A stretch of DNA of 64,000 bases from contig CM067344.1 in assembly GCA_034190875.2 (NCBI GenBank), positions 20,938,037 to 21,002,036 on the forward strand, given 5' to 3'. The position numbers were made by a program, and so were the translations under genes. Source of the DNA: Urechis unicinctus. Its lineage: Eukaryota > Annelida > Polychaeta > Xenopneusta > Urechidae. Position 1 is the stretch's first letter. The number at the start of each line of letters is the position of its first letter. The notes beneath the pieces are model-generated. The model did no database searches, was not told the origin of the DNA, and saw nothing but the letters and a program-made list of their open reading frames with translations. Shown one piece after another: positions 13,583 through 24,309 of the stretch.

Positions 13583-13722
13583 CAGTTTTCTCTTTTTAAT
13601 CCGGATAGCGCTGTATGCAGATTACGTTTGTCACTGCGGAAATGTGCTCGTAGAAGTTTTTCCTTTTGTACCGGATAGCGACGTATGCAGATTACGTTTG
13701 CCACTGAGAAAATGTTTTTTGC
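13583..13722 (+). repeat. 70-bp tandem duplication in B1
   Basis: Two adjacent units share ccggatagcg followed by gtatgcagattacgttt at 13,601 and 13,671, exactly 70 bp apart. Copy B2 has a single unit (about 43,250-43,300), so the duplication is younger than the split of the B copies. Confidence 0.85.
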
Positions 13723-15544
13723 TGGTGCAGAGCACAATGATTGGCACTGATTAGTACTGTGCCCATTAGCTGGATCACAAAATCCACTCGCAAACACTTA
13801 CAGGCCGACATTTGCGATACCTGACGTACAACACATGCCAAATAAAAATGCAAACTTTTGATTATATAACAGCGGCCCCCTTTGTTATCAAACTGGCTAT
13901 AAACTGTTGTTAAGCTTTGTAGATTGCTGTTTTACGTAGCGCAGTGTGCTTAAATGAACTGAAATTACAATCAACCTGGTTTAAAAGATATATTCAAGTA
14001 AGCAAACCGGTTAATCTCTCAAACGTAATAAAGAGTGTAGACTTTTGTGCCGGGCTGTGGTTTGGGAACAGTCATCAACAGATTTGTTAGTTAACAGCAA
14101 CCACAATCTCTGCATCTGTGTTACAATGAGCTTGTTAGTAGACCCAAGAAAACACTTGTGTGTAGCGCCTCCTGCTTTTAAATACTTTACAAACCCAAAG
14201 TAAATATGCCTCCATCGAGCAGCATGCGTAGCAAAATGCCGCAATGGCTTTGTGTCAGACAGAAAACCAAAACCAAACACGTGTCCCTGCATAACAAGAG
14301 CACACCCAGGAAACGGGAAGTTATCTTAGTCTCCAATACTGTGTGTATGGGTTCGGTTAAATCATCTTACTTCTTATCCCTGACTGCGCCTCTTTGTTCG
14401 GTTCATGGGGCACCTGCTGTTCTTCATTCATCTTCCTAAATTGTGAAACTGATACGCATCAGCCTTTGTTCTTTGTATTAATCGATGAACCACCGTAGTC
14501 GATGATCCAGCTCTTCGCTGATTCATGAGATGATGACAAATATTGGCCCTTCTGTCTGGTTCCTGTAAATAGTTCCTTATGCTCATTCCGTACTTGTGTT
14601 ATGAGAACGTTGTCTGTGTTTTCCATACCCAATCGCCAACGAAACACGCACTTACAGCATTATCCGGTTTTGTTTACAATACACGGTGGCCAAGACAAGA
14701 CTTTGAATGCAGTGCCTGTTTGATGGAGAATGGCACACGTTGCAGATTGATCGGACAGCCAATCTCAGGTGTGCCGTTACATTCACCTAAATATACAGAT
14801 GCAGATAGCTCCTAACTGTATGTCATGATGCCAACGATAGTGCGGGATGCAGTTTGTGAATAAAACATCGCTTCTTAACCCTCCTCTCAAATCAATTTAT
14901 ATGATACCAGCGCATAAGAAGACGTATCGTCTCTATATCGTATCTGACTATCAGCAAAAAAGGAGTTTGTCCAATTAGTTTTTGCATAGTGGAATATAGC
15001 TTCTTGGACACATGAATAGCATATATTTATTGCGTTTTGTTAGCTAAATACGCTATGTTGACTTGAAACCTACCATTTGCACGCCTTCATTAAGGACTGG
15101 TATATTTACCCCATATATTCTATAGCACATATACTGTTTTGCCCAGGGAGTACTGGTTGGCAGTATTTGTAAATTGATTTGATCCTCAGCAGTATGTTAA
15201 ACCAATGTTTGGCATTGTAAGATAAACAAAGGGTAATTTGACACAAAAGTAAGTAGCTTTGCGTTCATTTTTCGCATTTATCGGTCTAAATTGTGTTGCT
15301 TACCGCTGCAATCAGTCGAGCGATGATACGATGAATCGACAAATGCCTGTCAGAAAGCATCAACAGCAAACAATGATGGTAAAGGAAGCGAATGCTGGGT
15401 TAGACTTTCTGTGATCCTCTTGGTACTTTCTATTCATGTCGTTTTCCATGACACCTGACTCAGCAAATGTCATCTAGATGAGCCCATTCTCGAAAATCAA
15501 CAATGAACCAGAGCAGCTAAAGCTCTTCTTTCTCACGCGCATGC

Positions 15545-16393
15545 TTGTCTCTTGTGCAACGAATCAGCACCAAGGTCCCTCATGATATTTGTTCGCTAGA
15601 CTGGGTATTAGCTGTTGTATATTTCATGCTCTGCTGCAAAAAATGTATTACATTCTGCAGCATCAGGGTAATTATTTGCTTGCTATGCTTCAAGTTCATT
15701 CATAACAAGGTGGTTACAGGACAGGTATTATGTTTGAATTCTTACTATATGGGGTAGATTTATATATCAGTGTCATATAACGCCGCAAAGCACTATACTG
15801 TGTAGCAGAGGCCCGTCCACATGGATACTAGCTGCATGTGATACGTATGACTTTGTCAAGAGTCGATGTGTTATTCGACCTTTTATAAGAAAAACACTCG
15901 CATATATTGGTTCAATATTAGTCTAGGATACTCGCATACTTGGTCATCAAACTACCTACATTACTCACACTGAGTAACCTGTTGAAGTTAATAATATGAT
16001 GTGCTTTAGAGGTGCTGCTTGTTTTAAAAGGCGTAGGATTGATGTCTTTGTATATCTTGACAGCCACTTGTGTCTGCAATTAGGTCGTTGTAAGATACTT
16101 TTGTCTGGTGTTTGTTATGGTAATACCCAATCTAATTAACGGTTTGTAAAAGTATGAAAGAGTTGGGTTAACGTTCAGTGACGAAGGCAATCGACTGCGC
16201 CACAAATGGGAAAGGCTTCTTAGCGCCTAGCATTTGCATCACTCAGGTCACTCGTTTGTATGTGGTCCTATATAGAGTATACCGACGGAAATGGATAGTT
16301 AATAATATTAGCGACATAATAATACTAGATTTTATGTTGACAAACAACTGCTCGCCACGCGATGTCAAACAACACATATTTACTTGTCCATAA
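15545..16393 (+). pseudogene. Possible receptor-like remnant in B1 (weak)
   Basis: Two frames, 15,545-15,757 and 16,178-16,393, are rich in hydrophobic stretches (LDWVLAVVYFMLCC; FCSIRVIICLLCFKFI). The second contains TQVTRLYVVLYRVYRRKW, which loosely resembles the TM3/second-loop junction of rhodopsin-family receptors, with a TRLY in place of DRY. There is no corroborating TM6 or TM7 motif. Treat this as a hint only. Confidence 0.22.
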
Positions 16394-17261
16394 TTTGAGC
16401 AATTTGGGATATATCTTAATACCAAAAGTATGGTTGTTAAACATGAGAATCGGTAGTGTTTTTGCCTCAACAGTGTTTTTAAAAAGGTGTTGCTATTCAC
16501 TTGAATGAAAAAGTTACTATTTTTTATTAACGTCATTTAAAACAGTTGCATACTTTTTTTAAGCCACGCACTTTGCAAGATTCGATGGATCGATTGCATT
16601 AAGATGAACGTGTATTTGACCGGCTGGAATGCGTTAAAATATGCGTTGTTACTTGCTTATGGCCAGAGTAAGTACTGGCTCTGAAAACAAAACAAGCAAC
16701 TGACCAGCAGTTCTATGATGAATATCCCGTGAGAGGATAATTATGCGGCTGATTCGACATGAATAATCAGCGCTCAATTGATAGGTACTGAAAAATTCAT
16801 TTACAAGCATCTTTTAAAAATGATGTGTTAAGACAATTCACCTACTAGAAAACTTGGAAAACCAGTTCGGCGGGTCATCACCTTAAGCGTCGTTGCCACT
16901 ACGCGACATACATTCCCTGAGTTATCTGGACAGTAGAGACACTTTTTTGGGATCCGAACACCGACATAAAAACACTCAATCATTCTTGCTGAACATACCA
17001 ACGCACCATTCTTAGCTTAACTCTGCATCCACCATCTAGTGCATGGTAATTGTAGTGTTTACAGTTAATTTACTTTGGAGGGTAAAGTGCCTTCTGTAGT
17101 GCCAGCTACTACCGGCTGGTGTACGCATGAAAAAGTGATAGCTAGTAGAATATGCAGCCAGGAAAAAAATGCACCTCTGTTATTTTGCTTGGCACAACCG
17201 ACGTCCACACTGGGCTACACATTAATTAATACTATTATCCAACCGAGTCTAGGCCGATAAG

Positions 17262-17555
17262 ATGTGCCATGGAAGGTCATGGGCAAACATCACGCAACAA
17301 TCCATGATAGGGTTACAGTTCGCCCGTCCATGCAACCAAGTAAGCTATTGCGTCTCCAATGAAGTCTATGAAGCGATTAACAAATTGGAACGGAACAGCA
17401 GCAATGATAATGTTATATCAAGCCTCACTAGTTTATATAATGCAATTAACAATCGTGAAGCCGCAAACCTATTCCTAGGAAGCTACATGCCATTGAAACA
17501 GCGTTCGAACTTGCTGATGGAAACATGCAAACAAGTAGCGAACATGGTTCAATAA
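17262..17555 (+). CDS. Unrecognised 97-codon open frame
   Basis: The predicted product is polar, with an amphipathic, possibly helical C-terminal half (for example EVYEAINKLERNSSNDN and SNLLMETCKQVANMVQ). It has a more protein-like composition than most open frames nearby. I see no signal peptide, membrane segment or known motif. Nothing similar is visible at the matching part of B copy 2. It could be a relic exon or simply a chance frame of under 300 bp. Confidence 0.2.
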   Translation: MCHGRSWANITQQSMIGLQFARPCNQVSYCVSNEVYEAINKLERNSSNDNVISSLTSLYNAINNREAANLFLGSYMPLKQRSNLLMETCKQVANMVQ

Positions 17556-18454
17556 TTACGCACTTACAGTTCAATCGTCTTCTAGTAAATTACCTCAAAC
17601 GTCGCTCATTTTCATCTTCTGATATATAATGCTGTGTACTAGCATGATAACTGATACGCATAGGTGGCTATGGCGTGACAGAGGTGACAATAATGTACAA
17701 CTTATCCATATCTGTTCATCGCCATCAAATACAGTCAGTCCGTCAGAATGGCATTTGCAGTGTGTGGTTCATTGACACAAAGCATAAACAAACCCGGCAA
17801 GTTGAGAAAGCTTCAAAGTGAGCGATTCTGTTTTGTTTGATAGCGCCTCAATATAGGAAGCCATACCATTGCAAGACTGTTTATCTCACGTTTAGCTACA
17901 GAACGAGTACTGCCTTGGGCGCTGAGGTTTTCGTGAATGGTTCATTTTCTTGGAATAGCTAGTGAAACAGGTGTATGGTATATAATTCCAAACAGCCAAC
18001 CAGTCCATTGCAGCGAGTGAAGCATTTTTACTTGAGTAGCGGGTATAAACATGCAGTGTTGCTACAGGTTTCGCTTGTGTAAGATGGAAATGCCACATCC
18101 ATCAAAGTGAACTGATGCTTTAATTTAGACAATTGAATATTATCAGCCCTTCTCAGTCGGGAGTGAGTAATTAAATGTCCTTAATTCGACATAACTGTTA
18201 TCAGCGTAATGTTTGGATAAGCAATACTTCTCTTGAGTGACATGGCAAGACAAAAGTGTGTTTCATTTCAGATTGAAGGTTTGATATCTTTGTCACTAGC
18301 CGCTACCTACACAACAATCTGCGATATCAATCTTCCATGAACAAAGCTAGCTAGATAATGTATGCAGTGTGCGTAGTTGGTTGGTCCATATGTTGAAACC
18401 ACCATCGACAGAAATCCGCCATCTAAGATCAAGCAAACCATTTGATGAGGGGAT

Positions 18455-19165
18455 GATTCTGTTCAGCAAGAACTGATATTCCATCATTACGTTCTGTCAT
18501 TCGCGTTATTGTTGTGTAACCATTTGATGCACTGCAGCCTTAATGCCTCTTCCACGCGGTAATCAGAACACGACGATAGGCACGCGGCCGCTAATAACAT
18601 AGCTCGGATCTTGTCAAGGAATTACCTTCTGGTCTGTATTTAATCTTGATTGAGCTTAATGTAAAACCTGTTACTTGCCTGCTTCCTGATGATGTGTTGT
18701 GTAAATTACGTTGCAAAGTGAATGGCCTTGTTGCACAGCTTATTGTTTCTATAAGATCATCATCCATAGCACGGACTGTGGAGTTGGCAACGGTGAAGTA
18801 AAAGACTGTAAATATATTAGGGTTAAATTTTGAGAGATGGTTGTTTCTAGCACTGTCACTAACTGCTCTAGGTAATTATTGCTAATACTTTTTAGAAGCA
18901 TCTTTATAGCCTTGTCATTAATCAACCTTTTCTGTCGTCATGCGTTGACCCTTTGACTTTGGTGAGGAATCGAAAACCACTTTCATCACTATTGACATCG
19001 ACTTATGTGCACACCAACGCCATCCTTAGCGGACGCGAAAGTTTAACGTCAGATGGTCGCTTCTTCGCAAAAGACAAAAGCTCATTATGTAAAACCCAAT
19101 GCACGTGTTTGTCTATTATATCTTCAAACGATATTTGGAAGACATATAAGTTTTGTCCATATTAG
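18455..19165 (+). pseudogene. Decayed receptor-like remnant in B1 (weak)
   Basis: Translation around 18,462-18,560 reads HHYVLSFALLLCNHLMHCSL, then EHDDRHA. This matches B2 (48,764-49,207), where the frame is open through YSIHDDRHAID. The order of a hydrophobic helix followed by a DR-H/Y triplet is what TM3 of a rhodopsin-family receptor looks like. A later frame (18,953-19,165) has TYVHTNAILSGRE, which could be a TM7 remnant. The evidence rests on pattern only. Confidence 0.25.
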
Positions 19166-19199
19166 TATTATAATTTTAGTGTGGTGGTGAGCATAAGTG

Positions 19200-21234
19200 A
19201 ACAGTAACTTCGTATCTCGCACTTTTTACCACTGCGTGTAGGCTTTGCATTCAAATGCCGATTAATGTGCATGGATTTTGTTATGTCAGCAGTAATATCC
19301 GATTCCCTAAGATACTCTAATGGCCTACATATAAGCTAATACGCCGAGGATGGATAATGCATAAATTTCACTCAGTTAATTGATAAAACATTGCCCCCTC
19401 CGGCGTAAAGCTCACACAGGAATAATGAGCATGAAGCATTATCATTGACGAACGGTCAAGTAACAGAGCGGGTCGGTGTCACATTGTCTAACTTTTTTTA
19501 CTTCGCCGTAAATACGCCGGCCACTGGCTGATAAATTATATGGGAATCACCACCGTAACATAGAGGTTCGATGAAACATACGGCAAAAACCTATAAGGTA
19601 GTCGCCAGATGATGGATCAATTGCGGTACGAGGTAGTGACAAACAGCTAGGATGAAGATGAATCATACATCTGCGTGTACAAGGAGCCTCAACGCTGAAG
19701 TAACGATGAAAAAGTCAAATACATGGCAGTCAAAGAACAAGCTCCACAATAATTTATGGTTTAAGCCAATTAACATTATCAGCACGCATAGAAATCGCAT
19801 TCTCTCTGAATATCGGTGATAATCGAAAATTGGTATTTAAGGAACTGGATTTCACCTTTGTACTAATTGCATGTATTGAAATACATGTATATTTGTTCAT
19901 TTTGTACAAAGCTGTGCGCATATGTGTTTATGCGCGTTAGTATATAATGAACAATACGATTCCATATACGCATCGTCATAAGAAATTGCTTGGCCAGCAA
20001 GGAAAACTGAATACTTAATATCGAGAAGTGCTGCACCTCACCAGAGATGTATTGCAACATAACAGATGCATTGCAGTACAATTAGATTTTCAAATTGCAG
20101 TATGACCCAAAAAATCCCCCATTTGCGTTGCTTCAGCTGTATCAAGTAGTTTTGCTCCAATAGACATGGCGAACATGTTCACTGCACTATGAATACATTA
20201 GCATAAACAGGTTCATAACAACTTTTCCTGCAAGGGAATTGATACGTTAATACAATTTGTTTTGATGTCGTGTCTTGCTCCTGTAAAAACAAAAGCTGCG
20301 GGTCGCCTGCAAAAACTAAAATCGCACAGTTAACGCATTTGTTAAGATTATCAAAGTGATCATTCAGTCGTCAGGTGAAGGCCTTTTGCAAATAGATTCC
20401 TTTACTGAGCCAGGTGGTGATGAAGATACTCGATTGGTTTATGCTAATATATTTGTAAATAAGGATAATTGTCTTCACTAAATTCATTCCAAGACGTGCG
20501 ATGAATCATAAGATGCAGATTCCCACAGCATGCACGCATCGCTCAACTAATGGATGCCTGAAGGAACTTGCGGGAAGCTCAACCTGATCAAGCTGCGAGT
20601 AGTTGTTTTCTTCATGCATCTGGCTCCACAATATCAATTTGTGTAGGTGGTGGTCTCTACTGTATTGTACCACTGCTTCGAAGGGATAAACACTGCACCG
20701 CATTTATAGGGGCACAACTACACCTTAACTACAATATGTGCTTTATAACACACCAAGCCTACCATGAATATTGATTTAAAAGCAACAAGAATAACGGACC
20801 GTTAAGCCAATATTTCGAGCGAAAACATATACGTAAGGATAAATGTGTCTGATATTAGAAGTTTTGCTCCTGGGGTAATCATCAATAAGCGCTGCATCAG
20901 GAAGGTCACTGATGCTAAGAATTGAAAGTCTATAATTCTTAGCAGAAAATGGCGCCATGCATGCGAGTCACTAATAAAGGATGCTAAAGCTATAACAACA
21001 GTGGGAGAACATTTGCTGTGAGGCACGAGTAGATTTTGGTCGTCGGCATAGGCCGATAAGTGATCTGAACGGTTGAGTTCGAATCCATTAAATTCTTACA
21101 ACATTTTCGGCTGCATAATATTTTATATACGTTCAACATATATCAAGGGTAATCCTGGTGTGATATTACATGGCAGAAATTTTATCCAAATTATACTAGA
21201 AACATTGGATGTCTCTGTTATTACGCCGCGTGAT
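19200..21234. other. No gene recognised
   Basis: AT-rich DNA between block B1 and the third A fragment. Open frames are under 80 codons and match nothing I know. No repeats were seen. Confidence 0.5.
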
Positions 21235-22250
21235 CTCTAAGTGGAGCTTTAACAAGCAGAGCAGCTATGGAAGCATAGAGGCAAACCGATCTCTTGGTTA
21301 ATAGCAATATGATGGGACAAGCCAAATCACCTGACGCTTAGTAAGGCCGTTATCAAGCGACACACCGGAATGTAAACCTTCGTCATTTTGACTTTATCTG
21401 CAGAACGCTGGCTTCGAGTTTTGTTTTATCGCTCAACTAGAGATTGAGGTGCCTGATATAGGTTACTAAAACCTATTAAATTACCTGTAAGCTCCAACAT
21501 GTCGTGTTAAACGGTGGAGTTTATTAGATAGATTCATCGAAGGTTGGTAGGGACTACAATGAAGGCAAAGTTATATTATTTTGGTTCATGAATGAAAACC
21601 CGCCAATTAAAACACAGCCCCATCGTTTTGGCTCCCCCGTCTGGCAAGACTGAACGGTTCGCAAACGAGTTGAGAAATAAATGTACAGTTTGTTGGAAAT
21701 ATTTTCGATCCTATTTAGGTTCACAATGGTAGGTTAAAATATGCCCTCTTCATGATATAATGATAATGATTATTTGTGTTACAATTGCCTATACATTGAG
21801 GGCAATATCGACTTAGTGGGAAGTTAGCATATAATACAAGGAGTTAATTCAAACCCTAAAGGTGGTGACGGACCACGTGATCAGTGCATGGCGGAAATGT
21901 TACAATTCGTTAGCGCTTGGTGTATGCATGATAACGATCTATGATGGTCTCTCCCACGAGTATTATTGCCAGATGGTTAGAATTTATGCAAGTTATATTC
22001 ATCCGTAACCTCATCTCAATTGAAATGGTGATCAGATAGCACGCCGATTATTACTGATGTATCGCATTGTGTTCAGTGATACCTAACTACGAAGTTTGTG
22101 ATCGACAGCAACATATGTCAGGTATTTGTTCATGCTGCGCTACACTGTTTACACGGCTGCCCATTTTATCGTTTTGCTGTGTGATACGAATGGTTCATTA
22201 ATGTAATGTTTTAGGCACGAGTTTCATATTCTTACATAACGCATTGATAC
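21235..22250 (+). repeat. Partial third copy of block A start
   Basis: This stretch aligns with about 590-1,500 of A copy 1 and, over its first third, with 50,430-50,600 of A copy 2. Shared stretches include the tgacgcttagta region, cctattaaa and the gtcaggtatttgttcatgct region. Identity is clearly lower than between A copies 1 and 2, so this is an older or faster-decaying member. Confidence 0.65.
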
Positions 22251-23059
22251 CAGTGATTGTAGTACCGGGGGGCAGCCCGAGATAGTCATCAAAATAGACA
22301 TTTCAATCGAGCCATGTTGGCATGCGTTAAAAGCATGCTGTAACTAAAGTGCAAACGTTTTACATTGCCCCTCCAATAGCTATATGTATATTTTTATTCC
22401 ATTAATGTGGAAAAATCATTCCATGAATTGGTTTGCTTCCATTTGCTACTATTGAGGCAAGATTGTTGCTTTTGATAACGTTTCATCACGATGCTGAATA
22501 TAGCAATTTCAAAGCAACAGTATATTTGAAATATATTAATGTTCATCGACCGCCAAAAAATAATTCCTCAACAGAGCCTGAGGGAACAGTACACTTCAGA
22601 ATTCGCATATGATTTTTTGCTGTACAGTATCAAGCCTGATTACAGTATATTATGAGTCAAGGTGCATAGATTACAGAGCACTTCAACCACCTGTCATTTA
22701 CCATGGATATATGCATGGGTCTGCTAGAGAAGCAAGTCAAATTTATTTTCGACTCTGACTTTCATCAGTGAAACAACGTTCCTCCCAATCATGGGAAGTG
22801 ATAAAAGACATGACCAGTGTAACGTCGTTGATATTGCGTTGTGAGAAGGATATCTCTGTATTATGCGTATCAACAGTGCTTAAAAGCAACTCATGAATAA
22901 TACAGTCGCCTTCATTGAGGATATGTCTCATCTTCACCGACCGTTATTAACAGGAATGATTCTGATATTATCACAACGAAGCACTCGTAATATAGATTCA
23001 ATGTACATATAGGGAAATAGAGAAAATAATATAGACCTCAGTTTCCAGGTAACCACCAA
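22251..23059. other. No gene recognised
   Basis: AT-rich DNA with no recognisable coding, RNA or repeat feature. Confidence 0.5.
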
Positions 23060-24030
23060 AGCTTTTCAATATCACCCTATTAGCAACCTTGGCAGCAAAG
23101 TTAATGCTGTTATGTACTTCATTTAGCTTTGCTATGGTCTAGTGCGAGCATTTGTGTATGTTCTCCGCCATAAGCAAGATACACTATGTTACTGCTAACC
23201 TAATGCTGAGTGCAGTGTTGCTAGTAACAAAGTCTACTTGCCAACGTAAACCTGCCATATATCGTGTCTTCGGCTAAAATCATAAATTGTGTATTCCTCA
23301 TATATGAAGTTATTGTTTAATAGTTGATGGTTGTTTGATTAGTGATTCATTTGTAATGACATGTGTCTCTTTTTTTTGTGAACATCTATCAAACTGCTGA
23401 GTGTCAACCCACCCAGTCTTATATGTCATGGTAGATATTTATCATTAGCCTGTTCTATTTCTAGGTGAGACAACAATGTAAAAAGAGCCATGAATGTCAA
23501 GCTTCAAGCGGATTGTGCTCATTATGAACTATGTAGATCCAATAAAAGCACGCTATAAGTTTAAACGCATTCGTGTAGCCATGATTAACCTTTCTGAATT
23601 TACAATATATAATGTCTGTTATTTCCTGTCCTCTTTCGCAGCACTGGTTATCATGATTTATGCAAAGGCTAGTATGTTCTATACAATTTGGAAGTCGTAT
23701 CAAGAAATATATAGGTTCGCTAATGTGGTACGTTGCAGGCGCTGCCCATCGCGTTTTCGAGCCAACCTTCAATCAGTGCAAACAATGGGTGGGAAGAATA
23801 GGAGTTACGGAGACATCACCATCTAAGCCGTGTGGGCTGCACCTCTATTGAATATATTGAGGAATTGCTAATTCATCAAAGAAAAGGACGACGTAAGGGT
23901 GTGATCATTTTTTGCTGCTGTCATTTATAACAGTAGTGCACATATACACAACAGCAAACAATCAAGCTTGCTCATGTGAACACAGCACTTTGTTTATGAA
24001 ATCATATAGCATAATAGAGGTTCTAATCAC
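23060..24030 (+). pseudogene. Decayed rhodopsin-family 7TM receptor, relic 1
   Basis: Fragments in different + frames match a class A receptor in order. Near 23,100-23,190 a frame with stops ends in FVYVLRHKQDT, the TM1 to first-loop pattern. The frame 23,494-23,826 has PIKARYKFKRIRVAM (second loop entering TM4), then VCYFLSSFAALVIMIYA and MFYTIWKS (TM5 and start of the third loop). At 23,961-24,000 QTIKLAHVNTALCL matches the NSALNP part of TM7, with C-L in place of N-P. Motif spacing fits a single-exon gene of about 1 kb with part of TM4 missing. Several stops and frame changes make it non-functional. I cannot assign a subfamily or ligand. Confidence 0.62.
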
Positions 24031-24227
24031 AAAACGAACTTGGTTTGAATTACAATTTACAAATGAAATGGTCAGTTCTGACCGCATATAAAATGAAAAC
24101 GCTATGTTCACTGGCAATTGTGTACCTGTGTGCAGCTTGATCAAAGGTCATACCAATGAAACATGATATACAAGAAAGGGATGGAAGGGTCTCACTTAAT
24201 TACTGATTAATTAGCTGGTTGTGTAGG

Positions 24228-24290
24228 ATAAGCGGCCACCACCGCCAGGGCTTTAACCATGTCCATTTAGGGTAAGATAGATTGGCGCGA
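24228..24290 (+). repeat. Post-receptor conserved segment, copy 1
   Basis: The segment with gcggccaccaccgcca and ttggcgcgataaagc recurs at 29,388-29,455 (gcggcctccatcgcca). Both copies lie downstream of a receptor relic, and upstream bases around tgaccgc also align. This supports duplication of a unit comprising receptor plus 3' flank. Confidence 0.55.
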
Positions 24291-24309
24291 TAAAGCAATC
24301 AGTTAATAG

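Larger units (their letters stand above)
13320..19200 (+). repeat. Duplicated block B, copy 1
   Basis: The block aligns with 42,900-49,160 in the same orientation. Clear anchor pairs are 13,320-13,920 with 42,900-43,520; 14,470-14,650 with 44,030-44,180; 14,650-14,880 with 44,930-45,300; and 17,630-18,640 with 48,345-49,160. The part 15,400-17,500 aligns poorly or not at all. The end of the block (about 18,535-18,945) also aligns with 11,690-12,130 in block A, so A and B share an older ancestor. Confidence 0.75.

Noticed and set aside
21060-21090. agttcgaatcc resembling a tRNA B box
   Set aside because: No matching A box or cloverleaf stems upstream.
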